DNA of 64,000 nucleotides from CADEED01 sp041395625 (GCA_041395625.1 JAWLAE010000007.1:1-64000); one strand, 5' to 3'; counted from the first letter of the stretch, positions 45,830 to 55,276 are shown. Numbers and translations: made by a program. Notes: generated from the sequence alone by a model not told the origin.

Positions 45830-47383
45830 ATGAAAAACAAGCTTCCTACCCGTTCCCGGCGACGCGCTGGCGCTGCCGCGCTGGCCGCCGGCGTCTCACT
45901 CGCCGCGACGCTGGCCGCCTCCGCGGCCACGGACGATACTGCCATCACCATCTACAGCTCGGCGCAGCCAGGCGCGATCTCACCGGAACTGTATCGGCCA
46001 ATCCCTGGCGCGCGCGTGCCGAACGCGATGGCCGTGCCCGGCTATGCAATGGTCCGACACGATCGTGCCATGCAGATCTCTGCGGGTCGCTCGCAGTTGA
46101 AATTCACTGACATCGCCGGTCTGATCGATCCGACCACTGTCACGTTCACTTCGATCACCGAGCCGCGCACGCGGGTCCTCGAGCAGAACTTTCAGTTCGA
46201 CCTGGTGAGCACCGACAAGCTGCTGCAGAAGTTCATCGACAAGCCGATTACGGTCGAACGCGCGCTGGGCAACCAGAGCTCGACGGTGAGCGGCACCTTG
46301 CTGTCGGCGAGCGACGGCCTGGTGTTACGTGGCAACGACGGTGCGATCCATGCACTGCGCGACTACTCGTCGGTGCGCTTTCCAGACCTGCCGGGTGGCC
46401 TCGAGACCAAGCCGACACTGCTTTGGGAGCTGAATTCGCCGCGCGGCGGCGAGCAGCGCACCCGCGTCGCCTACCAGACGGGTGGCGTAACCTGGTGGGC
46501 GGACTACAACCTGGTCTTCAACGAGGGCCGCGACGCCAACAGCGGCGTTCTGGATCTCTCGGCGTGGGTCAGCATTATCAATCAATCCGGCACCACCTAC
46601 CCGGACGCGCGCCTCAAGCTGATCGCCGGTGACGTGCATCGTGCCGCACCGCCGTCCTCGCAACGCGGCCGCGTCATGGCGATGGAGATGGCGGCCAAGA
46701 GCATGGCGGATGACGGTGGCTTCGAGCAAAAGGAGTTCTTCGAATTCCATCTCTACACGCTCGGCCGCCGCGCCACGCTGCCTAACAACTCCACCAAGCA
46801 GATCGAGTTGTTCGACCAGGCCCGGCAGATACCGGCGAAGAAGATCCTGCTCTACTATGGGTTGGCGCAGCCGTATTTCTGGGGCTCGCCCAATACCAAT
46901 CGCGACATTGGCATCGCGATGAACAAGAAGGTGGACGTCTATCTCGAGTTCCGCAACGACAAGAAGCTGGGTCTGGGTGTGCCGCTGCCCGCCGGGCGGA
47001 TCCGTGTATCACAACTGGATGAGGCAGACGGTAGCCTCGAATTCATCGGCGAGGATGTCATCGATCACACGCCGAAAGACGAACTGGTGCGGGTCAAACT
47101 GGGCTCGGCCTTCGATGTCGTGGGCGAGCGTCGCCAGACGGATTTCGCCGTCGATGTCAAAGCGCAGTGGTTGGAGGAGGAATTCGAACTCAAACTACGC
47201 AACCACAAGGAACAACCCGTGGAGGTGATCGTGAAGGAGAACCTCTACCGGTGGAGCAACTGGAAACTCCTGAGTCAGTCGCATGCCTACGAGAAAGAAG
47301 ACGCGCGCACGATCGTGTTTCCGGTAACGGTGCCGAAAGACGGCGAGACGACCGTGCGGTATCGCGTCCGTTACACCTGGTAG
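45830..47383 (+). CDS. Exported DUF4139 domain protein
   Basis: 517 residues from the ATG at 45830, which has GAGG 6 nt upstream. A signal peptide is present (LAAGVSLAATLAASAA). The DUF4139 core is recognised in AYQTGGVTWWADYNLVFNEG, SAWVSIINQSGTTYPDARLK and LIAGDVHR, and the C-terminal NHKEQPVEVIVKENLYRWSN. DUF4139 proteins are predicted periplasmic or surface proteins of unknown function, often in signalling or stress contexts. It diverges from the anti-sigma-like gene and its 3' end overlaps the convergent TetR gene by 13 nt. Confidence 0.85.
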   Translation: MKNKLPTRSRRRAGAAALAAGVSLAATLAASAATDDTAITIYSSAQPGAISPELYRPIPGARVPNAMAVPGYAMVRHDRAMQISAGRSQLKFTDIAGLIDPTTVTFTSITEPRTRVLEQNFQFDLVSTDKLLQKFIDKPITVERALGNQSSTVSGTLLSASDGLVLRGNDGAIHALRDYSSVRFPDLPGGLETKPTLLWELNSPRGGEQRTRVAYQTGGVTWWADYNLVFNEGRDANSGVLDLSAWVSIINQSGTTYPDARLKLIAGDVHRAAPPSSQRGRVMAMEMAAKSMADDGGFEQKEFFEFHLYTLGRRATLPNNSTKQIELFDQARQIPAKKILLYYGLAQPYFWGSPNTNRDIGIAMNKKVDVYLEFRNDKKLGLGVPLPAGRIRVSQLDEADGSLEFIGEDVIDHTPKDELVRVKLGSAFDVVGERRQTDFAVDVKAQWLEEEFELKLRNHKEQPVEVIVKENLYRWSNWKLLSQSHAYEKEDARTIVFPVTVPKDGETTVRYRVRYTW

Positions 47384-48000
47384 GCGCGCACGAATACCTC
47401 GACCTGCGCCGCGATGACCTCGCCGAGATCCAACGGTCGGCAGCGGGTGCCGCCGAGGTCGTGCTGATGCAGCAGCCCGAGCACCACTGGCGCCAGCAGC
47501 AGTAGCGCAGCGTGCCGGGTATCCGCGGCGCGCATTGAGCCAGCGGCGATGTGCGCGCCGAGGCGCTGTTCGAGGGCCTGCAAGGTCGGCTCCAGCACCT
47601 TATTGAGGTACTGCAGGCCCGCCTGGTCGTCGCGCAGACCCTCGGCGAGGCCGATCCGATGCAGGGTGTCGACACCGCCTTGCGTCCAGCCGCGCACGAT
47701 GCTTTGCAGAAAACTCTGTAACGAGAGCGACAGATCCTGATTGTCCGGCACACGTGCCCGCGCCAGATGCATCGTGGCACCCGCATACGAATGCGCAAAG
47801 ATGGCGTCGACCACCGATTCGCGGCTGCCGAAGTAATGTCGCATGGTGGTCACGCTGACGCCGGCGGCATCCGCGAGTTGCCGAAAACTCGGCTGGCCCG
47901 CACCGCGCGCCGCGAGCCGCTCGCGCGCCTTGTGGATCAGCGCGCTGCGTCGCGCGTCGTAGTCAGCGTTGCGGGCACCAGCGCTGCGGGCCATGAACAC
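47371..48000 (-). CDS. TetR family repressor
   Basis: 209 residues. The N-terminal HTH is seen in SFRQLADAAGVSVTTMRHYF (about 39-58) followed by GSRESVVDAIFAHSY. The C-terminal ligand domain is helical and specific. It is divergent from the adaptor-permease-ATPase operon, with a palindromic site at 48039-48058 between the two start codons, so it very probably represses that operon and itself. Confidence 0.92.
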   Translation of the reverse strand: MFMARSAGARNADYDARRSALIHKARERLAARGAGQPSFRQLADAAGVSVTTMRHYFGSRESVVDAIFAHSYAGATMHLARARVPDNQDLSLSLQSFLQSIVRGWTQGGVDTLHRIGLAEGLRDDQAGLQYLNKVLEPTLQALEQRLGAHIAAGSMRAADTRHAALLLLAPVVLGLLHQHDLGGTRCRPLDLGEVIAAQVEVFVRAYQV

Positions 48001-48038
48001 GTCTCCCGGGAGATGCTCAACAGGAATAGCTGGAATAT

Positions 48039-48058
48039 ATTAGACCATATGTGCTAAT
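48039..48058. promoter_or_regulatory. Palindromic TetR operator candidate
   Basis: A 20-nt dyad with arms ATTAG and CTAAT around a central CATATG; 16 of 20 positions are symmetric. It is 39 nt from the TetR start codon and 40 nt from the ATG of the export operon, in an AT-rich gap. Arrangement and length fit a TetR dimer site. Confidence 0.65.
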
Positions 48059-48097
48059 CTATTTCAACTCATCCTCCCCGTGCCGGAAGACACTCAG

Positions 48098-49228
48098 ATG
48101 CTCGAGCCCGAACCGCGATCCTTGCTGTCCCGCTACAGTGGCTGGTTCGCTGTCGCCGCTGCAATCGCGGTCGGCGCGTTCTTGTACCTGCGCTCGCAAC
48201 GGCCGGAGCCCGTGGACGTGATCGCGGTCAATACCGGCCCGACCGAGCGGGTACTGGCCATTACCGGCCGTACGCGCCCGCGGGTCACCGTCAATGTGGT
48301 GCCACGAGCGCCCGGCCAGATCATCGAACTTGCCAAACAGGAGGGTGACCAGGTCAAGGTCGGTGAATTGCTGGTGAAACTCGACGCGCCGGCGCTGCGC
48401 GCGTCCGTCGATCAGGTGGATTCCGCGCTTGCGGCGCAACGCCGCACAGTAATGGAGGCCGAGCGCAATTTCGCGCGCCTCGCCGAGCTCCGGCAGCGCG
48501 GTCTGACAACGCTGCAGGACTACGACCAGGCGAAGTTCGAGCGCGACCAGGCGCTTGCCGAGATCCGCCGCCTCGGCGCGACGCGGCGTGAAGCGGCAGC
48601 CCGGCTCGCTGAATCCACTATCGTTGCGCCGGTGTCCGGCGTCGTGCTCTCGCGGTCGGTCGATCCGGGGCAGGTCGTTAGCGTGCAGACCGTGATCTAC
48701 GAACTGGCGCCGCTCGCCGATGTTGAAATCGAAACCGAGGTGGACGAACGCTACTTGCCCGAAGTGCAGCCTGGCCTGAGCGCCGACGTGTTGATCGCCG
48801 GTCGTGACGAGCCACTCGGCGCCACGGTGTACTACGTAGCCGCGAAGGTCGACCCACGGTCCGGCGGTGCCAAAGTACGCCTCAAGCTCGACCAATCGGT
48901 CGCTACGCTGCGCGCTGGCGTCACCGCGGATGTCAACATCATCATCGAACGCTTGCCGAATGCGATCACCGTGCCGCGCAGTGCGCTGCTCGGCCGCGAC
49001 GAGCGCGCTCGAGCCATGTTGGTGCGCGGCGGCAGAGTCACGGAGCAGCCGGTCGAGTTTCTCGAGTGGCCGAGCGATCGCGTCATCGTTACCAGTGGCC
49101 TCTCCGCTGGTGACCAGATCCTGGCGCAGCCACGACCGGAGCTGCTCGGCCAGCGGGTAACGGCTAACAGCGAACCGGAGCGCGCCGTGGCGAACCGCGA
49201 GCGCAGCGGCGGACTTCGCAGTCTGTAG
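48098..49228 (+). CDS. HlyD/AcrA-type efflux adaptor
   Basis: Periplasmic adaptor with one N-terminal anchor (YSGWFAVAAAIAVGAFLYL). I prefer the ATG at 48098 (MLEPEPRSLL), with GGAAG about 9 nt upstream; a GTG at 48080 is in frame. From 48098 it is 376 residues. The lipoyl-like halves are ITGRTRPRVTVNVVPRAPGQ and STIVAPVSGVVLSRSVDPGQ, with a coiled coil between (SVDQVDSALAAQRRTVMEAE). It is the first gene of a MacAB-like tripartite operon under TetR control. Confidence 0.9.
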   Translation: MLEPEPRSLLSRYSGWFAVAAAIAVGAFLYLRSQRPEPVDVIAVNTGPTERVLAITGRTRPRVTVNVVPRAPGQIIELAKQEGDQVKVGELLVKLDAPALRASVDQVDSALAAQRRTVMEAERNFARLAELRQRGLTTLQDYDQAKFERDQALAEIRRLGATRREAAARLAESTIVAPVSGVVLSRSVDPGQVVSVQTVIYELAPLADVEIETEVDERYLPEVQPGLSADVLIAGRDEPLGATVYYVAAKVDPRSGGAKVRLKLDQSVATLRAGVTADVNIIIERLPNAITVPRSALLGRDERARAMLVRGGRVTEQPVEFLEWPSDRVIVTSGLSAGDQILAQPRPELLGQRVTANSEPERAVANRERSGGLRSL

Positions 49229-49240
49229 CGCGGGCTTTGC

Positions 49241-50455
49241 ATGCAATACGCCATCAAAGTAGCTCTGCGCTATCTCACCTCGAACCGTCTGCAATCGGCC
49301 CTGCTGATCGGTGGCGTCGCTATTGCGGTAACTGTATTCACCTTCAACGCAGCGCTGATCAACGGTCTGGCGGAGTTCCAGATCCAGCGCGTCGTCGGTT
49401 CCACGGCGCACGTCATCCTCGAGCCCGAGCGGCGTCTGCCGGCCGTGGCCGACGCCAGGGACAATGCTGTCCGTGCGGTAGTCAGCCAACGAGCACTCGA
49501 ACGCCGCGAGCAGATCAAGGACTGGCGCGCCATCGAGACCATTCTCGACTCCCTGCCCGGCGTAACAGGTATCAGCTACAACGTGATCGGCACCGCGCTC
49601 GCCACCCGCGGGCAGCAGACAGTCCCCGTTACCTTGAAGGGCGTGGAGCCGCAACGGCTGTCAGCGATCGCACCGATCGATACCACGATCGTCGATGGTC
49701 TGCCGCGGGTAGGTCTCAACGACATACTGATCGGCAAGCGGCTGGCCGATGATCTCGGCATTGGCGTCGGGCAGCCGCTTTTCGTGCAGAGTGATCAGGG
49801 TCGCGAACGCGTCCTCACTGTGCGTGGCCTGTACGTCACCGGTGTCGAAAGCCTCGATTCGCGCCTGGCCTACGTCAATCTCGACACCGCACGCGTGTTG
49901 TTCGACTATCCGGACGGTCTGACTGAAATCGAAGTGAAGCTGGCCGATATCTACGCGGCGCCCGTGATGGCGCAACAACTGGCGGACAGCACCGGACTCA
50001 CGGTCGTCGCCTGGACAGAAAGAAATCAGCGGCTCAAGGATGCTCTGCAGGGGCAGCGGTCATCCGGAGACATCATCAAGTTCTTCACGCTGATCACGAT
50101 CGTGATTGGCGTCGCCAGTGCGCTCTTGCTAACTACCTACCGACGGCGGCCGGAGATCGGCATCATGCGCAGCTTCGGCGTGTCGCAGCGTTTCGTGTTG
50201 GCCGTGTTCATGCTGCAAGGCGCACTGATCGGCACACTCGGGTCCATTGCGGGCTGCCTGCTGGGCTACGGCTTCAGCGCCTTCATCGCGGGTATGCCGC
50301 GCGGTGCCGATGGTAGCGCGCCATTGCCGGTCGATCCGGCATTGGGCGAGTATCAGGTGGCGCTGTTGCTGTCGATCGCCGCCAGTGTCCTCGCTGCCAT
50401 CCTGCCGGCGCGTGCCGCCTCGCGCGTCGACCCGGTCGAGGCAATCGCACAATGA
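49241..50455 (+). CDS. ABC transporter permease (MacB/LolC-type FtsX family)
   Basis: 404 residues. It has an N-terminal helix (ALLIGGVAIAVTVFTFNAAL), a periplasmic MacB-PCD-like domain (about 45-260), then three helices of the FtsX domain (FFTLITIVIGVASALLLTTY, VLAVFMLQGALIGTLGSIAG, VALLLSIAASVLAAILPARA). TYRRRPEIGIMRSFGVS is the coupling-helix segment typical of LolCE/MacB. The stop overlaps the ATPase start as ATGA. Together with the adaptor it suggests export of a drug, peptide or lipid. Confidence 0.92.
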   Translation: MQYAIKVALRYLTSNRLQSALLIGGVAIAVTVFTFNAALINGLAEFQIQRVVGSTAHVILEPERRLPAVADARDNAVRAVVSQRALERREQIKDWRAIETILDSLPGVTGISYNVIGTALATRGQQTVPVTLKGVEPQRLSAIAPIDTTIVDGLPRVGLNDILIGKRLADDLGIGVGQPLFVQSDQGRERVLTVRGLYVTGVESLDSRLAYVNLDTARVLFDYPDGLTEIEVKLADIYAAPVMAQQLADSTGLTVVAWTERNQRLKDALQGQRSSGDIIKFFTLITIVIGVASALLLTTYRRRPEIGIMRSFGVSQRFVLAVFMLQGALIGTLGSIAGCLLGYGFSAFIAGMPRGADGSAPLPVDPALGEYQVALLLSIAASVLAAILPARAASRVDPVEAIAQ

Positions 50456-51228
50456 CCGTGCCTGGCGACGATGCGCCGTTGCTGGTCGTCGAGGACCTGC
50501 GCAAGACGTTCGTCGATCGCGAGTTCGAGACGCCAGTGCTGAAGGGTGTCAACTTCGCGCTCGAGCGCGGCGAGATGGTGGCCATGCTGGGTCCATCCGG
50601 CAGCGGCAAGAGCACGCTGCTCACGATCCTGGGGACCTTGCTGGCGCCGAGCGCCGGCAGCTTGCGGATGCTCGACCAGGAGTTGACGCGCCTCGCGGAA
50701 GAGCAACTGGCGGACTTCCGTAATCGATACATCGGTTTTATCTTTCAGTATCACCACCTCCTGCCGGACTTCACGGCGCTCGAGAACGTCGCCTTTCCTC
50801 ATGCAGGACGGCTCGGCCGCGAAACACGCGTCGGGCGGGAGCGGGCAGCCATGCTGCTCGAACGAGTCGGGCTCGCAGACCGGATGCATTACCGCGCCAC
50901 GCGGCTCTCAGGTGGACAGAAGCAGCGCGTGGCGGTCGCGCGCGCGCTGATGAATGAGCCCGCGCTCGTGCTCGCGGACGAGCCGACCGGCAATCTCGAT
51001 CGCGACAGCGCGAACCAGGTGTTCGAACTGATGCAGGAGATTCAGCGTGAGACGCGCACGACGTTCCTGATCTCGACGCATGACGAGGAGCTGGCCAGCC
51101 GCTGCGAGCGCCGCATCCGCTTGCGCAATGGCGTGGTGGTACGGGACGATTCGACTGCTGGAGCTCGCCGGCAGCCGCCGCCGGCGCTGCAGCCGTCCGC
51201 CCCGGGGGGGAGCGAGGCTCGGTCTTAG
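50452..51228 (+). CDS. ABC transporter ATPase (LolD/MacB type)
   Basis: 258 residues. Walker A GPSGSGKST (about 45-53), Q-loop FIFQYHHLLPDFTALENV, signature LSGGQKQRVAVARAL, Walker [13 protein letters not shown] and switch His FLISTHDEELA are all intact. The C-terminal tail is Pro/Gly-rich. The TAG stop (51226-51228) overlaps the convergent EAL gene stop (TAA on minus, 51227-51225). Confidence 0.95.
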   Translation: MTVPGDDAPLLVVEDLRKTFVDREFETPVLKGVNFALERGEMVAMLGPSGSGKSTLLTILGTLLAPSAGSLRMLDQELTRLAEEQLADFRNRYIGFIFQYHHLLPDFTALENVAFPHAGRLGRETRVGRERAAMLLERVGLADRMHYRATRLSGGQKQRVAVARALMNEPALVLADEPTGNLDRDSANQVFELMQEIQRETRTTFLISTHDEELASRCERRIRLRNGVVVRDDSTAGARRQPPPALQPSAPGGSEARS

Positions 51229-52682
51229 CCCAAGTCGCTCAGGGGCTTGGGCTCTTCCAGTACGAAGCCCTGCGCATAGTCGACACCCACTGCCGACAAC
51301 CACTGTCGCGCAGCCGGCGTATCGATGCGCTTTGCAACACAGGAGATTCCCAGCACCTTCGACATCTGCGACATCGCAATCACGAGCGCCTGCTGCAGAC
51401 GTTCGGTCATCGCGCTGGTGGTGATCTTCGAGTCGATCTTCACGAAGCGCATCGCGGGCGAGGCCAGCCACGGCACGACCCGGGAGTCCAGCGTGAAGTC
51501 GTCGATGACGACATAACAACCGAGTTTCTCACAGGCGGCGATGAACATTTCCACATCGCGCTGCTGCTCGACACAGGCGTGCTCGGTCAGTTCGAAGCCG
51601 ACCGTTCCCGCGGGCACATCGCGCGACTTCAGCTGCGACGCGACGAAAGCGAGGAACTTCGGGTCGGCGATCGAGCTCATCGACAGATTGCACGAGAAGC
51701 TCGAGGGATTGTTGTCGAGCACACTCGGGTGTGCCTCGATCCAGGCCAGCAGTTCGCTGATGACGAGCCGATCGAGCTCCGAGGTGCCAATGGCGCGCCG
51801 CACGGTGTCGGAAATCGAGTCCGGCGTGGACGTGCGCCCCGTGGGGCGCGCCAGAACTTCGTAGCGACGCGTGCCGCCGCCGGAGCGCAACTTGAGTAAT
51901 TGCTGGACGTGCAATTGAAACTCGTTGCCCTCGAAGCGGAACTTGCCGCTGCCAATCTTGGGTGCCGCAACAGCGGCCGGCTTGGGCGGCGTATGCTTGC
52001 TGCTGATGATGAGCGAGACGTTGGGATCGGTGCTGTGGGTAGCGACGCTGCTGTCCGGCGGCGCGCGGGTTGGTTCGTTTGTTTCCGCTGTTGTGACCAA
52101 ACGCAGGCCGGTCGAGGTTCGGTCGACCGTGGCAGCAGCCCGGGATGGTTTCCTGGTCGGCTTCGCCGGTGCCGGCTTTGGCGGCGGAGTGGCGGCAGCT
52201 GGCTTGCGGAAGATTGCCAGACGGCGCATCGCAGCGGTGGACTGGGGCGACACCAATCGTGCGGCAGTGGCATGGTCCAACCACTTGCTGTCACTGATGA
52301 TGGTTACGAGACCTACCAACTCACCAGTCGGCGTGCGGGCGGGCAGGAATGCCGCCGCGCGACCGTCACCCATGTTCTGGTAGATGTAGCTGCGATCAGT
52401 CGCGAATATCAGCGCCTGGGTCGCTTCGAGGACGAGACTGTTCTCATCCGGACCCATCACGCCCTCACTCAGCCACAGGATATCGCCCTCTGCGTCATGC
52501 AGCGAGACCGACTGCACGCGCAGATTGCCGAGCGCGTCGCAGGTGGCTTTGCCTATGGCGTTGAGCGAATCGCTCGCGTCTTCCGGTTTGTTCACTGGCT
52601 GAGTGGCCACGTTTCGCCGCTGGTTCCGTAACTGGTTTGCTCGCCAAACTTGGCAGGTTGTGCCCCCGACCGAGCAACTCAA
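51225..52682 (-). CDS. EAL-domain protein with degenerate active site
   Basis: Up to 485 residues. The frame opens with TTG at 52682; a GTG at 52610 (VATQPVNKPED) is an equally good start, and no clear ribosome binding site decides. The N-terminal 40-140 region looks GAF/sensor-like (VQSVSLHDAEGDILWLSEGV). A Pro/Ala linker (about 160-240) leads to a C-terminal EAL fold. The signature is EVL at 275-277, with N332, E364, E367, D394, D395 and K415 retained. The loop-6 motif is DDFTLDS instead of DDFGTG, and the EGVE motif carrying the general-base glutamate reads KRID (about 451-454). It is probably a c-di-GMP binder or protein-interaction module rather than a phosphodiesterase. Confidence 0.82.
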   Translation of the reverse strand: MSCSVGGTTCQVWRANQLRNQRRNVATQPVNKPEDASDSLNAIGKATCDALGNLRVQSVSLHDAEGDILWLSEGVMGPDENSLVLEATQALIFATDRSYIYQNMGDGRAAAFLPARTPTGELVGLVTIISDSKWLDHATAARLVSPQSTAAMRRLAIFRKPAAATPPPKPAPAKPTRKPSRAAATVDRTSTGLRLVTTAETNEPTRAPPDSSVATHSTDPNVSLIISSKHTPPKPAAVAAPKIGSGKFRFEGNEFQLHVQQLLKLRSGGGTRRYEVLARPTGRTSTPDSISDTVRRAIGTSELDRLVISELLAWIEAHPSVLDNNPSSFSCNLSMSSIADPKFLAFVASQLKSRDVPAGTVGFELTEHACVEQQRDVEMFIAACEKLGCYVVIDDFTLDSRVVPWLASPAMRFVKIDSKITTSAMTERLQQALVIAMSQMSKVLGISCVAKRIDTPAARQWLSAVGVDYAQGFVLEEPKPLSDLG

Positions 52683-52789
52683 CTAGTAGGGTCGCAAACG
52701 CGCTCGCCGAGCGCCGTGATACGGCTCGCGTTCTCAACTTTTGGTCGGGGCGCTGATCATGTTATGTCAAGTTATCACGGCACTGGTCA

Positions 52790-53785
52790 TCAGCGGTCGA
52801 TCGTCGCCATACCGCGCTCGGTATAGCGTGCCCCAGCGGCCGCGCCGACGGCATTGAGTGTCGCCAGATCATCGGCCCTCAACTGGACCGCGGTGGCAGC
52901 GGCGTTCGATTCGAGATAGCTGCGTCGCTTGGTGCCAGGTATCGGCACGATGTCATCGCCCTGCTGCAGCAGCCAGGCGAGCGCGATCTGCGATGCCGGT
53001 GCCGTGTGCCGCCGCGCCACGGCTTGTACTGCGCCAAGTACACGCGCATTGCGCGCGTAGTTGTCACGTTGAAAGCGCGGGTCGTGGCGACGGTAGTCTT
53101 TCCCGGGCAATTCGTCGGCCATCGGAATCGTGCCGGTGAGAAAGCCGCGCCCCAGCGGGCTGTAAGGCACGATACCGATGCCCAACTCGCGACAAGTATC
53201 GATCACTGCGCCCTCGATGTTGCGCTCCCAGAGCGAGTACTCGCTTTGCAGCGCACTGATGGGGTGCACGGCATGCGCGCGCCGCAAGGTCTCTGCGCCG
53301 ACCTCGGACAGGCCAAGGTACCGCACTTTCCCGGCGCGTACCTGCTCGGCCATGGCGCCGACTGTGTCTTCGATCGGCACGCTGCGGTCGAGCCGATGCT
53401 GATACCACAGATCGATGTAGTCGGTTTTGAGTCTTTGCAGCGCGCCATCGAGCGCCCGACGGACGTTCTCAGGTCGGCTGTCGAGGCCATCGATACGGCC
53501 GTCGGTTGTGAACTTGAAGCCAAACTTGGTAGCGATCACCGCCTGCTGGCGTCGCCCGGCCAGCGCGCGACCCACGAGTTCTTCATTGCGATACGGTCCG
53601 TAGACCTCTGCTGTATCGAAGAAATTCACGCCGATATCCAGGGCCCGCTGGATGGTCGCGATGCCCTCCGCATCGTCGGCAGGCCCGTACATGTCGGCCA
53701 TGCCGGCGACGCCCGTCATGCCCATCGTCCCCAAGCCCAGCGCCGAAACTTCGAGTCCCTGCGCTCCCAACCGCCGTCGCTGCAT
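52790..53785 (-). CDS. Aldo/keto reductase (AKR)
   Basis: NADPH-dependent oxidoreductase, 331 residues, cytoplasmic. The catalytic tetrad is visible as D in [12 protein letters not shown] in VYGPY, K in VIATKFGF and H in LWYQHRLD. Cofactor-binding segments are [15 protein letters not shown] and [11 protein letters not shown]. It resembles the AKR13-like group of bacterial reductases. It starts 10 nt after the DUF1993 gene on the same strand, forming a two-gene unit opposite a LysR regulator. Confidence 0.93.
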   Translation of the reverse strand: MQRRRLGAQGLEVSALGLGTMGMTGVAGMADMYGPADDAEGIATIQRALDIGVNFFDTAEVYGPYRNEELVGRALAGRRQQAVIATKFGFKFTTDGRIDGLDSRPENVRRALDGALQRLKTDYIDLWYQHRLDRSVPIEDTVGAMAEQVRAGKVRYLGLSEVGAETLRRAHAVHPISALQSEYSLWERNIEGAVIDTCRELGIGIVPYSPLGRGFLTGTIPMADELPGKDYRRHDPRFQRDNYARNARVLGAVQAVARRHTAPASQIALAWLLQQGDDIVPIPGTKRRSYLESNAAATAVQLRADDLATLNAVGAAAGARYTERGMATIDR

Positions 53786-53795
53786 GAACGTGATC

Positions 53796-54302
53796 CTAGT
53801 AGTCGCCGAGATAGTCGCGCTTGCCGAGATCGACGCCGTTGTGACGCAGGATGTCGTAGACGGTCGTCAGGTGAAAATAGAAATTCGGCAGCGCCCATTT
53901 CTGCAGAAAGGCGAGACCTGGATACTCCAGCGTGCGATCCCGCAACGGGATCTTGATCTCGCGTGTCTCGCTATCATCGATTGTCGCTGGCGTGAGGGTC
54001 GCGAGGAATTCCAGAGTTCTGGTCGCGCGTGCGCGCAGTTCGACGAGTGTCTTCTCGTTGTCCTCGAAACGTGGCGGATCGATACCGGCCAAGCGCGCGC
54101 CGGAGTTCTTGGCGAAATCACAGGTAAGTTGCACTTGCCGGTCGAGTGCGAACATGTCCGGTGCGAGTCGCGCGGCGAGCAGCACTTCCGGCGCGAAGCT
54201 GCGCTCTTTGGCATTGGCCTCAGCCTTGCCAAGGATGTGATCGAGTTGCTGCAAGCCGGTAGTGAAGAGCGCTATCGACATGCCATACATGGAGACTTTC
54301 AT
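53796..54302 (-). CDS. DUF1993 family protein
   Basis: 168 residues from the ATG at 54302 ([13 protein letters not shown]); a longer frame upstream is antisense to the LysR gene. The DUF1993 pattern is clear: [40 protein letters not shown] and [20 protein letters not shown], a DinB-like four-helix fold ending in GKRDYLG. Function is unknown; relatives lie next to LysR regulators and oxidoreductases. Confidence 0.88.
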   Translation of the reverse strand: MKVSMYGMSIALFTTGLQQLDHILGKAEANAKERSFAPEVLLAARLAPDMFALDRQVQLTCDFAKNSGARLAGIDPPRFEDNEKTLVELRARATRTLEFLATLTPATIDDSETREIKIPLRDRTLEYPGLAFLQKWALPNFYFHLTTVYDILRHNGVDLGKRDYLGDY

Positions 54303-54324
54303 GCGTGAGAACCTTGTGTGATAA

Positions 54325-54332
54325 ATTCGAAT
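54325..54332. promoter_or_regulatory. ATTCGAAT palindrome in the DUF1993/LysR divergent gap
   Basis: A perfect 8-bp palindrome in an AT-rich 38-nt gap between the two start codons. It is a candidate core of a LysR-type binding site; the wider T-N11-A pattern is not clear. Confidence 0.3.
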
Positions 54333-54340
54333 ATGGAACA

Positions 54341-55276
54341 ATGATACGATTAGTACCACCCTTTGGTGCAAAAAAATTGACTGAGTTCTGGGTGCCGGCG
54401 CAACTGGCTGTCTTTGCCAAGGTGGTTGAGCTGAACGGCTTTTCGGCCGCCGCCCGTGCCTACGGCGTGCCAAAAGTGGCAGTCAGTCGAGCCATTGCCG
54501 AGCTCGAAGCGCGCCTCGGCGCCAAGCTCTTGCAGCGTACTACTCGGCGTATATTCCTGACGGCTGCCGGCGAGGCCGTACTGCCGCACGCGCGCGCGAT
54601 CGGTGAACAAGCCGAACAGGTTCGCAGCCTCGGCGCCGGTTTTTCCACGACGCGCGTCGGGCCGCTGCGGGTCGCGGCGGATCCGGCCTTTGGCCGCATC
54701 CTGCTAGGTCCCCTGGTGCCGCGCTTTCTCGACAGCTTCCCGGATCGCGCGCTCGATGTCGTGCTCGACCCGTCATCCGAGGCCGAGTGGGACGTGGCGA
54801 TCCGGGCCGGCAAGCCGGACGATCCGCGGCTGGGGTCGCGGCTGTTGGGTGCACCGCCGTCGGTGCTGTGTGCGACGCCGGCCTACCTGAACAAACATCC
54901 TGCGCCGGAGCGTCCCGAGGGGCTGCGGGATCATGCACTGCTGACGCCTGCGCCGGATGGCCCCGAGTATCGCTTCCAGATGACCAAAGCCTCGGCGCGC
55001 GCCGAGGTGCGGGTCACACCCAAGCTGGCAGTCGATGATCCGGCTGTCCTGCACAGTGCGACGGTGGCCAATCTCGGCATCGGCCTGCTGCCGGAGTTCC
55101 TCTGCCGTCAGGGTATCGCAACGGGCAAGCTCAAGTTGGTGCTGCCGGAGTGGGGCGTACCGGCCGCCTCGGCGCTCTATGCGATCTTCCCGGCGGGCCT
55201 TGAAAACGATCCGCGTGTGCGCGATTTTGTGGAATTCGCAGCCGCAAACATCGTTCCGGCGCTGGCACGCGCTTAG
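54341..55276 (+). CDS. LysR family transcriptional regulator
   Basis: 311 residues from the ATG at 54341 (MIRLVPPFGAKK); the frame opens 12 codons earlier. The HTH lies in FAKVVELNGFSAAARAYGVP and KVAVSRAIAELEARLGAKLL, and RTTRRIFLTAAGEAVL is the usual LysR continuation. The effector domain ends with LGIGLLPEFLCRQGI. It is divergent from the DUF1993-aldo/keto reductase pair and is their likely regulator, the common LysR layout. Confidence 0.93.
   Translation: MIRLVPPFGAKKLTEFWVPAQLAVFAKVVELNGFSAAARAYGVPKVAVSRAIAELEARLGAKLLQRTTRRIFLTAAGEAVLPHARAIGEQAEQVRSLGAGFSTTRVGPLRVAADPAFGRILLGPLVPRFLDSFPDRALDVVLDPSSEAEWDVAIRAGKPDDPRLGSRLLGAPPSVLCATPAYLNKHPAPERPEGLRDHALLTPAPDGPEYRFQMTKASARAEVRVTPKLAVDDPAVLHSATVANLGIGLLPEFLCRQGIATGKLKLVLPEWGVPAASALYAIFPAGLENDPRVRDFVEFAAANIVPALARA

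Noticed and set aside
48059..49654. 531-codon minus-strand open frame
   Set aside because: It is antisense to the efflux adaptor and the start of the permease, both with clear motifs; no domain is seen in its translation.
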